A stretch of DNA of 64,000 nt from JASGIT01 sp047601665 (GCA_047601665.1 JASGIT010000001.1:4216001-4280000), one strand, 5' to 3'. Positions 8,927 through 17,445 are shown, counted from the stretch's first letter. Notes: generated by a model not told the origin, from the letters alone. Made by a program: numbers and translations.

Positions 8927-9511
8927 TCACGCCTTGTCGGCCCAGGTGGACGCGACCACGTAGAGGTCGCGCACGTAAGCATGAAGCAACCGGCCCACCG
9001 TCGAGCTGGGGGTCACGACGGAGCGGAAGAAACATTCGACAAGAATCCGGTCGTCGAACTCGTTGACCTCAAGCACCAGGTCGAAGAGGCCATAGTGGAA
9101 GCGCATCATGCCAAGCCGCAGCACCAGCGTATGCGCCAGCCGCTCCTCGCCTGCCCAGCGCCGGACATACCGGAACGCGATAGCAGGGTCGTCGGTGGCG
9201 CCTTGCGTCTCGGCGGCCGGCAGCGAAATCGCGTCACGCATCTCCGCCGGCATCGCGGCCCCGTCCCCCGCCCTTCCCGCCTCCTGCCGAGCCTGCCCAT
9301 CCGGCCTGCCGCAGGAGGGCAGCACAGTGATTGACGTGTCCCTCCAGTCACCGAGCCTGTCCAGCACCAGGCCAAAGACCGCGAGCAGCATCTCTGCCAG
9401 CGAGCATTCACTGCGATCAGCCACCTGGCGCAGCTGGTGTAGCGTCATACCGCCGATCACCATGGGCACGCGGCCATCCAGCACCGGGGTATCGGGAGTC
9501 TCGCGGCTCAT
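8927..9511 (-). CDS. LuxI-linked protein resembling the C-terminal lobe of an NRPS condensation domain (copy 2)
   Basis: The start is probably ATG 9511 (MSRETPDTPVLDGRVPMV); an in-frame TTG at 9541 is possible. The 194-residue product matches the protein at 4738-5502 in two blocks: GRVPMV with CSLAEMLLAVFGLVLDRLGD (about 13-55) and GLFDLVLEVNEFDDRILVEC followed by VGRLLHAYVRDL (about 140-185). The first block also resembles the condensation-domain helix ATLFMVLLAGWQVLLSRYTG and the following strand (TSITVLPSCGR against IRVGVPNANR). The second resembles the lobe-closing FELVLNSSE strand and helix. The catalytic HHxxxDG lobe is absent. It follows luxI on the same strand by about 150 bases, so it may be in the quorum-sensing operon. 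Confidence 0.55.
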   Translation of the reverse strand: MSRETPDTPVLDGRVPMVIGGMTLHQLRQVADRSECSLAEMLLAVFGLVLDRLGDWRDTSITVLPSCGRPDGQARQEAGRAGDGAAMPAEMRDAISLPAAETQGATDDPAIAFRYVRRWAGEERLAHTLVLRLGMMRFHYGLFDLVLEVNEFDDRILVECFFRSVVTPSSTVGRLLHAYVRDLYVVASTWADKA

Positions 9512-9664
9512 GACTGTGCCCGCGTGGCAGGCCTCCTGCAACAGACCGCCGGGCTTCGTATCGCGCTAGGCCTCCAGCAGCCGCGCAGCTTGCCGCGCCG
9601 AAGCCTCGCGAACCCGGTCGAGGCGGACTGGTGCAGGGCGTGTGGCATCTTGAGGTGGCATGCC

Positions 9665-10234
9665 TTAGCTCGACAGGGATCCTTGAACCTCGATCCAGCA
9701 GGCAAACAGCGGTTGGCCATTCACCACCACCGGCGGCGCCGCGCGGTGGGCAGCAAAGCCGCCTCGCCGCAAAAGGCGCTCCACGCCGATCGGCGACACG
9801 GTGATCAACCGGCTCACGCCGTTCGCTGCCGCCAGTCGCAGCACCTTGCCCATCAACGCGAGGGTGACCGGCGAGGAGAACTGGCACAGGGGGTGACTGC
9901 AGGCTTCCTCGAAGTCCACCGCGGCAAACCGCGAGAGCTCCCAGACATCGGACCTGCACGGCGGCTCGGCGCCACCCATCAATTGGGGAAAAACCTCGCC
10001 AAGCAGGTATGGCCGATCGGTCGGCAGCAGACGAGCTGTCCCTACGAGGCGACCATCCTCCTCGCGCGCCGCCATGTAGATGGTATCTGGGCGGTCGAAC
10101 TGGTCGAGTTCGAAGCCCGCATGGCTCGGCAACTCCCAGCCCAGCGTCTCGATGAATACCCTATGCCGGTAGCGCGCAATGCGCTCGAATACTTCAGCCG
10201 ACAGGGTTTCCGACGTTCCACCGATGATTTCCAA
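9665..10234 (-). CDS. luxI: Acyl-homoserine-lactone synthase (LuxI family)
   Basis: The enzyme makes an acyl-homoserine lactone from S-adenosylmethionine and acyl-carrier protein. The 189-residue product has the invariant residues at expected spacing: R23, F27 and W33 in RYRHRVFIETLGWEL, the acidic pair in FELDQFD (D44, D47), Arg in GTARLLPT and Glu/Arg in WELSRFA. The C-terminal half is the GNAT-like part (KVLRLAAANGVSRLITVSP). The start is TTG at 10234, five bases after GGAGG; no ATG or GTG fits. A lux-box-like dyad lies 60 bases upstream of the start, after rsaM. The acyl chain length cannot be predicted here. Confidence 0.93.
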   Translation of the reverse strand: MEIIGGTSETLSAEVFERIARYRHRVFIETLGWELPSHAGFELDQFDRPDTIYMAAREEDGRLVGTARLLPTDRPYLLGEVFPQLMGGAEPPCRSDVWELSRFAAVDFEEACSHPLCQFSSPVTLALMGKVLRLAAANGVSRLITVSPIGVERLLRRGGFAAHRAAPPVVVNGQPLFACWIEVQGSLSS

Positions 10235-10293
10235 GGCGACCTCCAGCGATTAATGACACACCGCCATTCCATCGCCGAACCCTCGGAGCGAGT

Positions 10294-10313
10294 ACTACCA
10301 AAGACTGGAGGTA
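10294..10313. promoter_or_regulatory. lux-box-like dyad upstream of luxI
   Basis: ACTACCAAAGACTGGAGGTA has imperfect arms (ACTACCA against TGGAGGT, five of seven paired) resembling the LuxR-type consensus ACCTnCCAG...CTGGnAGGT. It sits 60-79 bases before the luxI TTG, where an activator would contact the promoter. Confidence 0.4.
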
Positions 10314-10460
10314 ACTTATATCGTGCACCCCGCGTGCATCTTCACTGCCATTGCCGGGATTGCATTCCGATTCGTATTCACGGCCGTTTAGATCCTCAGA
10401 ATCGCCACCGCCCGGCCGCGCCACGAGTGCAGGCGGAATCGCAGAAGCGCGGGGGAAGAT

Positions 10461-10892
10461 TCAGATAGTGCAGCGCGCCAGCGCGTATTCCGTGTCGTCG
10501 CGCCAGGGCAACGCATCGACCACCGTGCCAAGCACCACGAGATTGCGTTCCCAGTCGTAGTCGATGCCGCGGTGGTCCACCAGCATCACATTGCTTCTGG
10601 GCAGTCCCACGCGCACGAGCCCGATCAGGCCGTGTTCCCACGACAGGCGCCAGTCCCACCCGAGGCTCACGCGCGGCGAATTGCGGCTGGCCCATTCGCT
10701 GAAGCCGCAGACGGTCGTCGCCGCGCCGCATTGCACGCCGCTCCTGAGCACCTCGCGCTCGAGCCCCGACAGCAGATGCTCCAGACGCACACCCAGAATG
10801 GCGTCCAGCGACAGCCGGACAAAACCATCCTCCTTCGACAAGCGGGGCAACGGGGCACCCGCAAAACAGTCTTTCCAGATCATCTCAACCAT
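10461..10892 (-). CDS. rsaM: RsaM/TofM-like quorum-sensing repressor (DUF4902)
   Basis: RsaM-type proteins lie between luxI and luxR genes in Burkholderia and some Pseudomonas and lower acyl-homoserine-lactone output. The 143-residue product fits in position and pattern: a central SLGWDWRLSWEHGL and a closing SNVMLVDHRGIDYDWERNLV then TVVDALPWRDD. It has no signal peptide or classical helix-turn-helix. All three genes (luxR, rsaM, luxI) run in the same direction, with luxI 226 bases downstream under its own probable promoter. The family call comes from motif memory and gene order. Confidence 0.75.
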   Translation of the reverse strand: MVEMIWKDCFAGAPLPRLSKEDGFVRLSLDAILGVRLEHLLSGLEREVLRSGVQCGAATTVCGFSEWASRNSPRVSLGWDWRLSWEHGLIGLVRVGLPRSNVMLVDHRGIDYDWERNLVVLGTVVDALPWRDDTEYALARCTI

Positions 10893-11004
10893 GAGCCTTT
10901 GCTTAGCAAAACAAACGACGCGCGCACATTGCGGCGGTCAGTCTCTAGGATGGTCACGGGAGCGTCAAGCGATCCCGGATAGAGCCTGGCATCGCTGTAT
11001 TGGT

Positions 11005-11718
11005 TTAGCCAAGCAGACCCATGGCGAGCGCGTGCACAGCCGCCGTCGCCTTGTTGGGGCAATTCAATTTGAGCGTCGCATTCCTTACGTGGAAATTAAC
11101 GGTGTCGATGGTGATGGAGAGAATCTCCGCGATTTCACCGGCGGTCTTTCCGTCGATGGTCCACTTGAGCACCTCCGTCTCTCGCGGTGTGAGGTCCGCG
11201 CCCTGCTCTCCGTAGAGCTTGGGCTTGACAAGCCGGCCGAGCGCCATGTGCGCAATATTCGCCAGCCAGCACATCTTCATCTGCTTGTCCGCCAACTCCG
11301 TGGCGCTGATGGCCTCTGCCGGCCGGGACATGCTGAGCATGCTGCTGACGCCGTAGACATCCAGGCTGGACTGGCACCACCCGTGGCGCAGCCCCACCGA
11401 CTGTGCTTCATCCCAGAGCTGCGCTGCCCCCGCGAACACCCGGTCGCTCCACACCAGCGGCGCTTGGCTGGTACGCCCATGCAGCACCGTCGGGTCGATA
11501 CGCACGTAATTGGCCTCCTGGTAGCGCCGCTGCCAAGCCTCCGGGTAGTTGTTGATCAGCATGACCTTCGGAGTGGTCACGGGAAGCGGCACGCGCAGCC
11601 CGAACGCGCACCGTTCGAACCCGAGCGTCTGCGCTGCTAACGCGATCCGCGCGAACACCTCGGCCTCGCTGCTGCCCGGGCCGATGGCCCACATCAGCTC
11701 TTCCGCCCAGTTATACAT
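11005..11718 (-). CDS. luxR: LuxR-family quorum-sensing receptor of the luxR-rsaM-luxI locus
   Basis: ATG 11718 (MYNWAEELMWAIG) lies eight bases after GGGAGA; an earlier in-frame start has no site. The 237-residue protein has the autoinducer-binding domain with YPEAWQRRYQEANYVRIDP and PLVW (conserved Trp, Tyr, Asp, Pro, Trp) and a C-terminal GerE helix-turn-helix, LTPRETEVLKWTIDGKTAGE then FHVRNATLKLNCPNKAT. It should sense the signal made by the nearby synthase. A Fur-box-like AT-rich dyad lies 65-90 bases upstream, so iron may control the locus. Confidence 0.92.
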   Translation of the reverse strand: MYNWAEELMWAIGPGSSEAEVFARIALAAQTLGFERCAFGLRVPLPVTTPKVMLINNYPEAWQRRYQEANYVRIDPTVLHGRTSQAPLVWSDRVFAGAAQLWDEAQSVGLRHGWCQSSLDVYGVSSMLSMSRPAEAISATELADKQMKMCWLANIAHMALGRLVKPKLYGEQGADLTPRETEVLKWTIDGKTAGEIAEILSITIDTVNFHVRNATLKLNCPNKATAAVHALAMGLLG

Positions 11719-11782
11719 TCTTCTGTCTCCCGCGGCTCCTTCCACGGCCTTCCGAGCAACTGACTGTCAGCCGCTCCAGAAC

Positions 11783-11809
11783 AGATAATGGAATGAGTAT
11801 TATTCATTC
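11783..11809. promoter_or_regulatory. Fur-box-like site upstream of luxR
   Basis: The minus-strand reading contains AATGAATAATACTCATT followed by CCATTATC, close to the hexamer pattern of Fur boxes (AATGAT-AATCATT) and strikingly AT-rich against its surroundings. It has the AATGA...TCATT dyad and ends 65 bases from the luxR start. The rest of 11810-12056 shows no gene. Confidence 0.5.
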
Positions 11810-12056
11810 AGCGGACCAAAACCGCCCGCCGGAAGCCGGCGGCTTGAAACCGTAGTATGAATCTAGCACTGGCCGCAGCAGAACGGGGGACTTGATTCCG
11901 CGCAGTCCACTCCACTTTTAGGCAGTCGGGATAGCGCGCGGACTTGTGTAGCCAACTGCGCAATGGCGCGCGAGAACATTGCAGTCGCGGCGGCCGGCCC
12001 GATATTCGCCCGCTGCCGCTCCTTGGACCGCCCGACCGAACGAGCCTAACCCGCGG

Positions 12057-13016
12057 TCAGCGCGCTTCGTCGGTTTGGAGCAAGGCCAGCGCCCGCCTTA
12101 GCCCTTGGCGCTCATCGCCCTGACCCAGGCGTACGATGCGCGCGACGAGTTCTGCGTAGAGTTCCGAGTCCGGGTTTGCCAATACCCCGCAGGCAACTCC
12201 CGCTGAAGGCGCCGCACCCAGTGTCCGCCTGCTCGCGGGCCGAACTCCGAAGACGTCGATGGCACGGTCGCCCAGTTTCACCTCGCGCATGAGACTGCGC
12301 AGCGTCGCAATCGCGGCCAGCGCATAGATCTTGAGCGGATCTGACTCGTCCCAGTCATTGGGGTTGAGCGTGCGAGTCTGTGGCGGCGGGGGAGCCTCAA
12401 TGGCCGCATACGCCTGACGACAGCGCTGCAGAAAGTTCTCCACCCGACGTGTGGTCGCCTCGGCATCCATTGCCTCGAGGCGCAGGCTTTCGCGCCACGC
12501 CGTACCGGGATCGTCGTCGACCACTGCTTCGGTTACGCCAGCCCGCGACTTTTCGGCCTTGTCGATCGATCTCGCTTGGACCCTGGCCTGCAGCCAGCGC
12601 GGCATGCCGCGCGCTGCCCGATGAGCGAGTGCCCTGCATTCCCACTCATACTGGTTCTTGCGCACGTGGTTTCGCGCTGCGTCGGCTACCGCCTGCGGCC
12701 CAAGAAACTCCAGGCTACGCTCGGCGCTCGCGTCCGCCTGCGGCACCACGCTGAGCAGCAGGTCCTTGCGGGGCGTCGTCAGCAGGTAGCGACAAAGCTC
12801 GCTGGAGCCATTCCACGGCTGATTCGGATAGCCGAAGCGGCGGAAAAGATAGGCAAACAAATGGCCGTACTCCAACTCGGCGCCCACGGTTCCAGCAAGC
12901 ACGGCATTGGGCGCACGCGGCGGGGCGTACAGGGCGTCTCCCACATCGGAAAACGGCAGTGGCACATAGGCGCCAGCATCACCTGAAAGCGATGCCAATT
13001 GCATTCGAAAAGACAT
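12057..13016 (-). CDS. Hypothetical protein (319 aa)
   Basis: ATG 13016 (MSFRMQLASLSGDAGAYV) follows GGAGG by seven bases. The product is soluble with no signal peptide. The N-terminal half contains LFAYLFRRFGYPNQPWNGSS and LLTTPRKDLLLSVVPQADA; the middle is Arg/Ala-rich and helical; the C-terminal third has a YALAAIATLRSLMREVKLGD helix. I do not recognise the family. It lies between fhuF and luxR on the same strand but is separated from each by 170-340 bases, so linkage to iron or quorum sensing is unproven. Confidence 0.55.
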   Translation of the reverse strand: MSFRMQLASLSGDAGAYVPLPFSDVGDALYAPPRAPNAVLAGTVGAELEYGHLFAYLFRRFGYPNQPWNGSSELCRYLLTTPRKDLLLSVVPQADASAERSLEFLGPQAVADAARNHVRKNQYEWECRALAHRAARGMPRWLQARVQARSIDKAEKSRAGVTEAVVDDDPGTAWRESLRLEAMDAEATTRRVENFLQRCRQAYAAIEAPPPPQTRTLNPNDWDESDPLKIYALAAIATLRSLMREVKLGDRAIDVFGVRPASRRTLGAAPSAGVACGVLANPDSELYAELVARIVRLGQGDERQGLRRALALLQTDEAR

Positions 13017-13186
13017 GGTTGCACCTCCACCCTCAGTCTGACCACGCTTGAGCGCGGCGCAACGCCTCGGAAAAAGGCAGAAGATGAGTACGCTATGCCG
13101 GCACCGCTAGAGGAAGTCTATGCGTTCCGCTTGCCTGCAAGACTCGCCCATGGCCGGCCCACGTGGGGTCATTCCAGGCAGGAGCC

Positions 13187-14032
13187 TCACGCGTTGTCTG
13201 CCGTCACCCCGTCCAATCCGTCAAGGCATCCCTGCCGCAACTTCGCGTCCAGTGGGCAGGCACCGCAGTAGCCCATGGCGGGCAGCAGGTGGTACAGACA
13301 ACACTGCCGGTGAAGCGCAATCGTCGTAGGACCGGACTCCCGCAACACGCGAACCGTTTCCCGCTTCCCAAAGAGTGGGTTGGTGCGACATCCCGATTCA
13401 GCGGGCCAGTCTGCGCGACTCAGCAGCGCATCCATGTCGCTGGCAACACCCGGGTGGCCCGGTACCTGGCTGGCCGCGACCCGCAACAGATCCTCCAGGC
13501 GCCGTGCGGCATTCCCCCACAGGATCTTGCGCGGCACGCCGGAGACCGTATGCAACACCTCGAATACCGGGTCCAAATGCCCCCAGACCAGGCTGTCGTA
13601 CCTGGCGTGCGCATCGCGCCCTTTCATGGGCTTGCCCAGCGCCGGAATGACGAACGCCGCCGGTAATCCGCTGTCAGCCAGCATCATGGCGATGGTGTCG
13701 TGCTGCAGCGGAAACTGATGGTGCAACAGCGTGGCAGCCGCAGCGACCGGTGGCAGCAGCGCGGCGAGATAGCCCATGGACCACATCGACGCGATCGGCC
13801 GGAGATCCTTCACGCCCCCATAACCTCGCCGCCGCGCGTGCTCCCGCAGGGCTGCAGTGAAAAGTTCGGGCTTCGCAAGCCAGTCGGAAAGCGCAACCGC
13901 CTGCGAAGGCGGCGGATCGGCGCAGATCAGGCTTTCGCCATACCCCGCCCAAGGCCCACGGAAGATAGGCTCCAGCAGCGGGATCAAATCACGCCCCCGG
14001 CGTCCGGAGAGCTCAAGGCCATGGCAAAGCAA
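13187..14032 (-). CDS. fhuF: FhuF-like ferric-siderophore reductase
   Basis: FhuF proteins reduce ferric siderophores in the cytoplasm through a C-terminal [2Fe-2S] cluster. The end of this protein has the signature CC-x10-C-x2-C (RQCCLYHLLPAMGYCGACPL). Earlier family-like parts are PLLEPIFRGPWAGYGESL at the N-terminus and GNAARRLEDLL in the middle. The furthest start is TTG 14032; a start at TTG 13987 (LIPLLEPIFRGPW) is also plausible and gives a more typical N-terminus. It would release iron from the siderophore built by the cluster starting near 20 kb, although accessory genes separate them. Confidence 0.85.
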   Translation of the reverse strand: MLCHGLELSGRRGRDLIPLLEPIFRGPWAGYGESLICADPPPSQAVALSDWLAKPELFTAALREHARRRGYGGVKDLRPIASMWSMGYLAALLPPVAAAATLLHHQFPLQHDTIAMMLADSGLPAAFVIPALGKPMKGRDAHARYDSLVWGHLDPVFEVLHTVSGVPRKILWGNAARRLEDLLRVAASQVPGHPGVASDMDALLSRADWPAESGCRTNPLFGKRETVRVLRESGPTTIALHRQCCLYHLLPAMGYCGACPLDAKLRQGCLDGLDGVTADNA

Positions 14033-14428
14033 AAGACGTCGTACATCTTTTGCAGGACGTTTGAGCCACCCGTTTGTTTGCGCAAGTGCGCTATTCCCGA
14101 GCCCGAGGCAGGGACACTCGCCCTGCGACCTCCGGTTCTGCGATCAGGCAGCCCGGTGTTCGGCTTTCGTTGCAGAGATACAGGCGCCAGTCACCTATTG
14201 GCCGAAGCGCGGTCCGCCATCACCCGTGAGTGAGCGCGCCGGCTCGGATGACCTCTGCGCACTGCCCAGTGCAGTATCCCGAAATCCCGAAGACGCCCAC
14301 CTCTGGTCACAGTTCGCGATGCAGATTCCCGTGGCCGCTTCAATCAGGACGGATAATTGCACCCAGTGGGATGCAATCAGCCTCCGTGTACCGGCGGCGT
14401 GGAGCTCCACCAAGAAGGAGGTATGCGG
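14033..14428. other. Intergenic region without a supported gene
   Basis: This is the divergent gap between fhuF and the gene at 14429. Short frames exist on both strands, but none has a ribosome-binding site and protein-like composition together. No clear Fur box was seen before fhuF. Confidence 0.4.
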
Positions 14429-14701
14429 ATGAGCCTGCTCAGTGCACGCATTCAGGCCACCAATGAGAAGCTCGCGGAGCTCAAGGAAAAGCGCAAGGCC
14501 GCCCAGAAAGCGCAGCGGCAGACCGCCAAGGTCACCCGCGCCGACCGGGAGCGCAAGAAGCTGCTTGTTGGAGAGGCCGTGCTCGCGCGCGTCGCCCGTG
14601 GCGAGTGGGATGAGGACGACTTTCGGCGCATGATGGACGAGGCGCTTTCGCGGCCAATCGACCGCGCCCTCTTCGATCTGGATGCCGAGTCACCGGGCTG
14701 A
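14429..14701 (+). CDS. Small coiled-coil protein (90 aa)
   Basis: AAGGAGG ends eight bases before ATG 14429, so that start is better than ATG 14423. The protein begins MSLLSARIQATNEKLAELKE and stays charged and helical to about residue 50 (Lys/Arg/Glu heptads). It then has an acidic tail (EWDEDDFRRMMDEALSRPID). The pattern resembles small helical proteins encoded by plasmids and integrative elements. A role in mobilisation or segregation is possible but not shown. Confidence 0.6.
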   Translation: MSLLSARIQATNEKLAELKEKRKAAQKAQRQTAKVTRADRERKKLLVGEAVLARVARGEWDEDDFRRMMDEALSRPIDRALFDLDAESPG

Positions 14702-14854
14702 CGCTAGCCCAAGCAGCAGGCGCCTGACCCACGCGCATGCTTCGGATTCCTGGCGCAGTCGATGGACGCTGAGCCCCAGGATGTCCAGCCTGTTCGCGCC
14801 CTCCGTCAACGGATCGGTGCGGGTGGCGCTCTTTCTTGTTGCTTGAATTCCCCG

Positions 14855-15163
14855 ATGCTTGCGCCGCATTATTCCGTGTTGAACCTTTTCGAATCCCAGC
14901 TGGGCTACCTGGCAAAGATCGCACGGACGTCTCACCACGGGCCCTTGCATGAGTGGGTCTGGCTCGCGCACCACCACGCGCTCACGCTCCAGCTCCTGGA
15001 CGACGAAGGGGACTGCCTGGGTTTCGCGGAGGGCTGGTTGCGCCGCGATGACTCCAAAGCCGAGTTTCACTGGTCCGACGGAAGAATTGCCGTGCTCCGT
15101 GCCCTGGCGCCAGACGATCTGCCGCCGCCGGTACGCGGATTTCTGGAGTTGCACCTGAGCTGA
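14855..15163 (+). CDS. Hypothetical protein (102 aa)
   Basis: The frame is open from 14762. ATG 14855 (MLAPHYSVLNLFESQLGYLA) starts the protein-like part, though its ribosome-binding site is weak. The product is compact, with SHHGPLHEWVWLAHHHALTL and a strand-rich end. The His clusters are notable, but I recognise no metal-binding family. It lies 150 bases after the coiled-coil gene and may share its transcript. Confidence 0.45.
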   Translation: MLAPHYSVLNLFESQLGYLAKIARTSHHGPLHEWVWLAHHHALTLQLLDDEGDCLGFAEGWLRRDDSKAEFHWSDGRIAVLRALAPDDLPPPVRGFLELHLS

Positions 15164-15219
15164 CGGGCGCTCATTCGCGCTGCGGCTTCGCACCCCGCGT
15201 CGAGTGACGGGAGGCAGCG

Positions 15220-16449
15220 TCAGCGCGCCGACGCCTTCCCTGCGGCCGCGGACGAGTATGGAGCAGGCAAAGCAGGCATCGGCTCATCGGTGCGCCACAC
15301 CCAGGCTCCACCACCCGCCTGTACGGCCTTCTCCTTGACCGCCCGATCCTTGGATGACATGAAGGCGCTGAAGATGTGCAGCGCCAGCGGTTGCCCTCCC
15401 GTGTCCAGCAGCAGAGCGTTCGGAAAGCAGGCTGCGGTGCGCGCGTCGTAGCGAAGCGGCTTGATGAACCGGCGCCGCTGCTCGCAGAGAGCCTGCAACA
15501 AGGCTACCTCGTGCACCCCGTCGAGCGGGATCCATTGGTCGCTCGTCAGCATGAGGCTTGCGGCGTCCACCTCGTACGTGTGCTCCCGCCGCGCACGGAT
15601 CAGAGCCGCGATCATCACGCGCACCCGGTGTCCGGTGTCGGCATGGCGCGCCTCCAGGAACGCGCCGAACGCGCGCTCGATGCGCTCCCAGGTCCGGGCC
15701 GCCACCAGCAGAGGCGCATCGGGTGCGTGCTTGATCCAGATCCTGCGCCCCAGCGCCGTCGCATCGCATGCCTTGAATTCACCCATCACGATGGCCAGTG
15801 GGCTTTGCCCGTCGCGCGGATGGAGCACGGCGAGCTTTTCGCGGCGCCGCCTCGCGGCCTCGGCATGGCCAGCCTCCGTGAACGGCACGGGCACGTAGAG
15901 GCGCTCGGCCAACGACAGGCCGCGGATGGTGATGCTGTCCGCGGCCTCCATGAGGTACTTGTGCAGGACTCCCTGGTTACGCTTGCCCTCCATGGCTGGC
16001 GACCAGCGATTGATCCCCGCGCGTTCGAACAGGAAATGCATCAGCGCGCGCAGGCTCATGCGCCTGCGCGCAACCTCCACCTCGGCAGGCTCCTGAGACT
16101 CTCCCCTGGGAACGGCATGCCCCGTCACCCGAGTCCAAGGGAAGTTGACGCGCAGCTCGAAGCTGCCGGGATTGGGCTCCAGCACGGCATCGCCCTCCAA
16201 TTCCCCCAGCCCGGACTGCCGCGCATCGGGCTCATAGGAGGGGCAACTGGGATGGTGGCGCATACCGGAGCCAGGCATGCGCTTGAGCACGAACAGGCGA
16301 TGTCGTGCCACGTACATCTCCACGCCGCCGGGCGTGCACACGCAGCGGGGACGGTCGGGCGCCTCGTAGGCTCGCGCCAGCGCCTCCTGCAACTGCGGGT
16401 CGCTCGCGTCGAACTCCACGCCCCCAATGGTGAATCGCTGGACTTCCAT
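15220..16449 (-). CDS. DUF1173 family protein
   Basis: I chose ATG 16449 (MEVQRFTIGGVEFDASDP), which gives 409 residues; the longer frame to 16617 is Arg-rich and unlike the family. The diagnostic N-terminal pattern is RCVCTPGGVEMYVARH, then LKRMPGSGMRHHPSCPSYEP, with conserved Cys and His pairs that could bind zinc. The middle holds LSLAERLYVPVPFTEAGHAE. DUF1173 genes are widespread on integrative conjugative elements and plasmids; their function is unknown. The gene marks this stretch as mobile-element cargo. Confidence 0.75.
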   Translation of the reverse strand: MEVQRFTIGGVEFDASDPQLQEALARAYEAPDRPRCVCTPGGVEMYVARHRLFVLKRMPGSGMRHHPSCPSYEPDARQSGLGELEGDAVLEPNPGSFELRVNFPWTRVTGHAVPRGESQEPAEVEVARRRMSLRALMHFLFERAGINRWSPAMEGKRNQGVLHKYLMEAADSITIRGLSLAERLYVPVPFTEAGHAEAARRRREKLAVLHPRDGQSPLAIVMGEFKACDATALGRRIWIKHAPDAPLLVAARTWERIERAFGAFLEARHADTGHRVRVMIAALIRARREHTYEVDAASLMLTSDQWIPLDGVHEVALLQALCEQRRRFIKPLRYDARTAACFPNALLLDTGGQPLALHIFSAFMSSKDRAVKEKAVQAGGGAWVWRTDEPMPALPAPYSSAAAGKASAR

Positions 16450-16700
16450 GAGTGGCTGAAATTGCTCGCTCCATGCTGGGCGCCAGCGGCGCTGGCGGCA
16501 AGCCGAAATGAGAGCAGTTTGGAGCGGAATTCGACGGCAGCTGAAGGGAGACTGGCGGGCATGACGCCACACTTGCCGCGCTGCGCGCCGCCTGTGCCCA
16601 ATGAGGCGCGCGCGCATCGCAATCGTCCGGGCCTGCGCTCGGGAAAACGGCCTCGGCTATCCTTTGCGCAGAACATCACCTACGCGGGCTGAAGCGTTCC

Positions 16701-16928
16701 ATGGAAGCAAGAGAACTGAAAGACGACGAGTTGGTCGCGCAGGCGCGCGAATGGAGGCGCAGGGCACTGCGCGGAGACAAGACCGCCCGGGGAATCGCGC
16801 ACGAGCTGGAGCGCGAAGCGCGCCATCGCTTCGGCCTGCCAAAGAGCGACGTCCCCCTGCCGGAGATGGGGGCGCGCCGACTGGCCGAGTTGCCCCTTGC
16901 GCCCGAGAAGCGCTGGAAGTTCTGGTGA
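16701..16928 (+). CDS. Small hypothetical protein (75 aa)
   Basis: The product begins MEARELKDDELVAQAREWRR and ends APEKRWKFW. It is a highly charged helix with an aromatic C-terminus and no signal peptide. The gene is divergent from the DUF1173 gene and starts 250 bases away from its start. The style matches small genes of integrative elements. Function unknown. Confidence 0.5.
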   Translation: MEARELKDDELVAQAREWRRRALRGDKTARGIAHELEREARHRFGLPKSDVPLPEMGARRLAELPLAPEKRWKFW

Positions 16929-17351
16929 CCCCCATCGAGGTGCCCGCGTACCCGCTGTTGAGGCCTGCGCCAGTCCCAGCAGCCTGCCGTCTCTCCGCCA
17001 CCCCGAAATGCCTTCCGCCCTGCACCTTTCGGCTTCGACGTATAGGTCTCATTCGCGCCAAGCCTTGTGACACCCGCCGGACAGATCGATAGTGCAAGTG
17101 CTACCCGTGGGCATCGTGCTCACCCAGCCTTCATCGAGGCCTGTCTTCAGGCTGCTTGAAGTCCAGCCCTGGCTGGCGTCGCGATCGTTACTCGCCTCAT
17201 AGCGGCCGTTGATCCGGCCAGACCATGCACATGGCCCTAGCTGCCGTCCAGCCGTCAGGCTGGACGTAGCCCCACGTCGCTCCTGCCCACAGCGGGAGCG
17301 CACACGCACGCCGGTGGAGGTGGCTTTGTCCATCTCCCGCCCGGCCACAGC
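16929..17351. other. Gene-poor stretch
   Basis: I see no gene with good support. A minus-strand frame (17396-17049) contains a protein-like, Ser/Thr/Gly- and Trp-rich segment (NGRYEASNDRDASQGWTSSS) ending CHKAWRE. It could be a remnant of a larger gene, but it has no ribosome-binding site. Confidence 0.3.
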
Positions 17352-17385
17352 GAGGCCCCATCCGCAAGGATTGCGGGCCTCTTCT
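17352..17385 (+). terminator. Rho-independent terminator-like hairpin
   Basis: GAGGCCC pairs with GGGCCTC, with an inner perfect stem CCGCAA/TTGCGG, and is followed by TTCTT. It would end plus-strand transcription before the next small genes. Confidence 0.5.
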
Positions 17386-17445
17386 TGCTGGCGCACCGTC
17401 AGGTGCTGTCGCTAAGCGCCTCGGCTGTGTCGAGGCATCCCAAAC

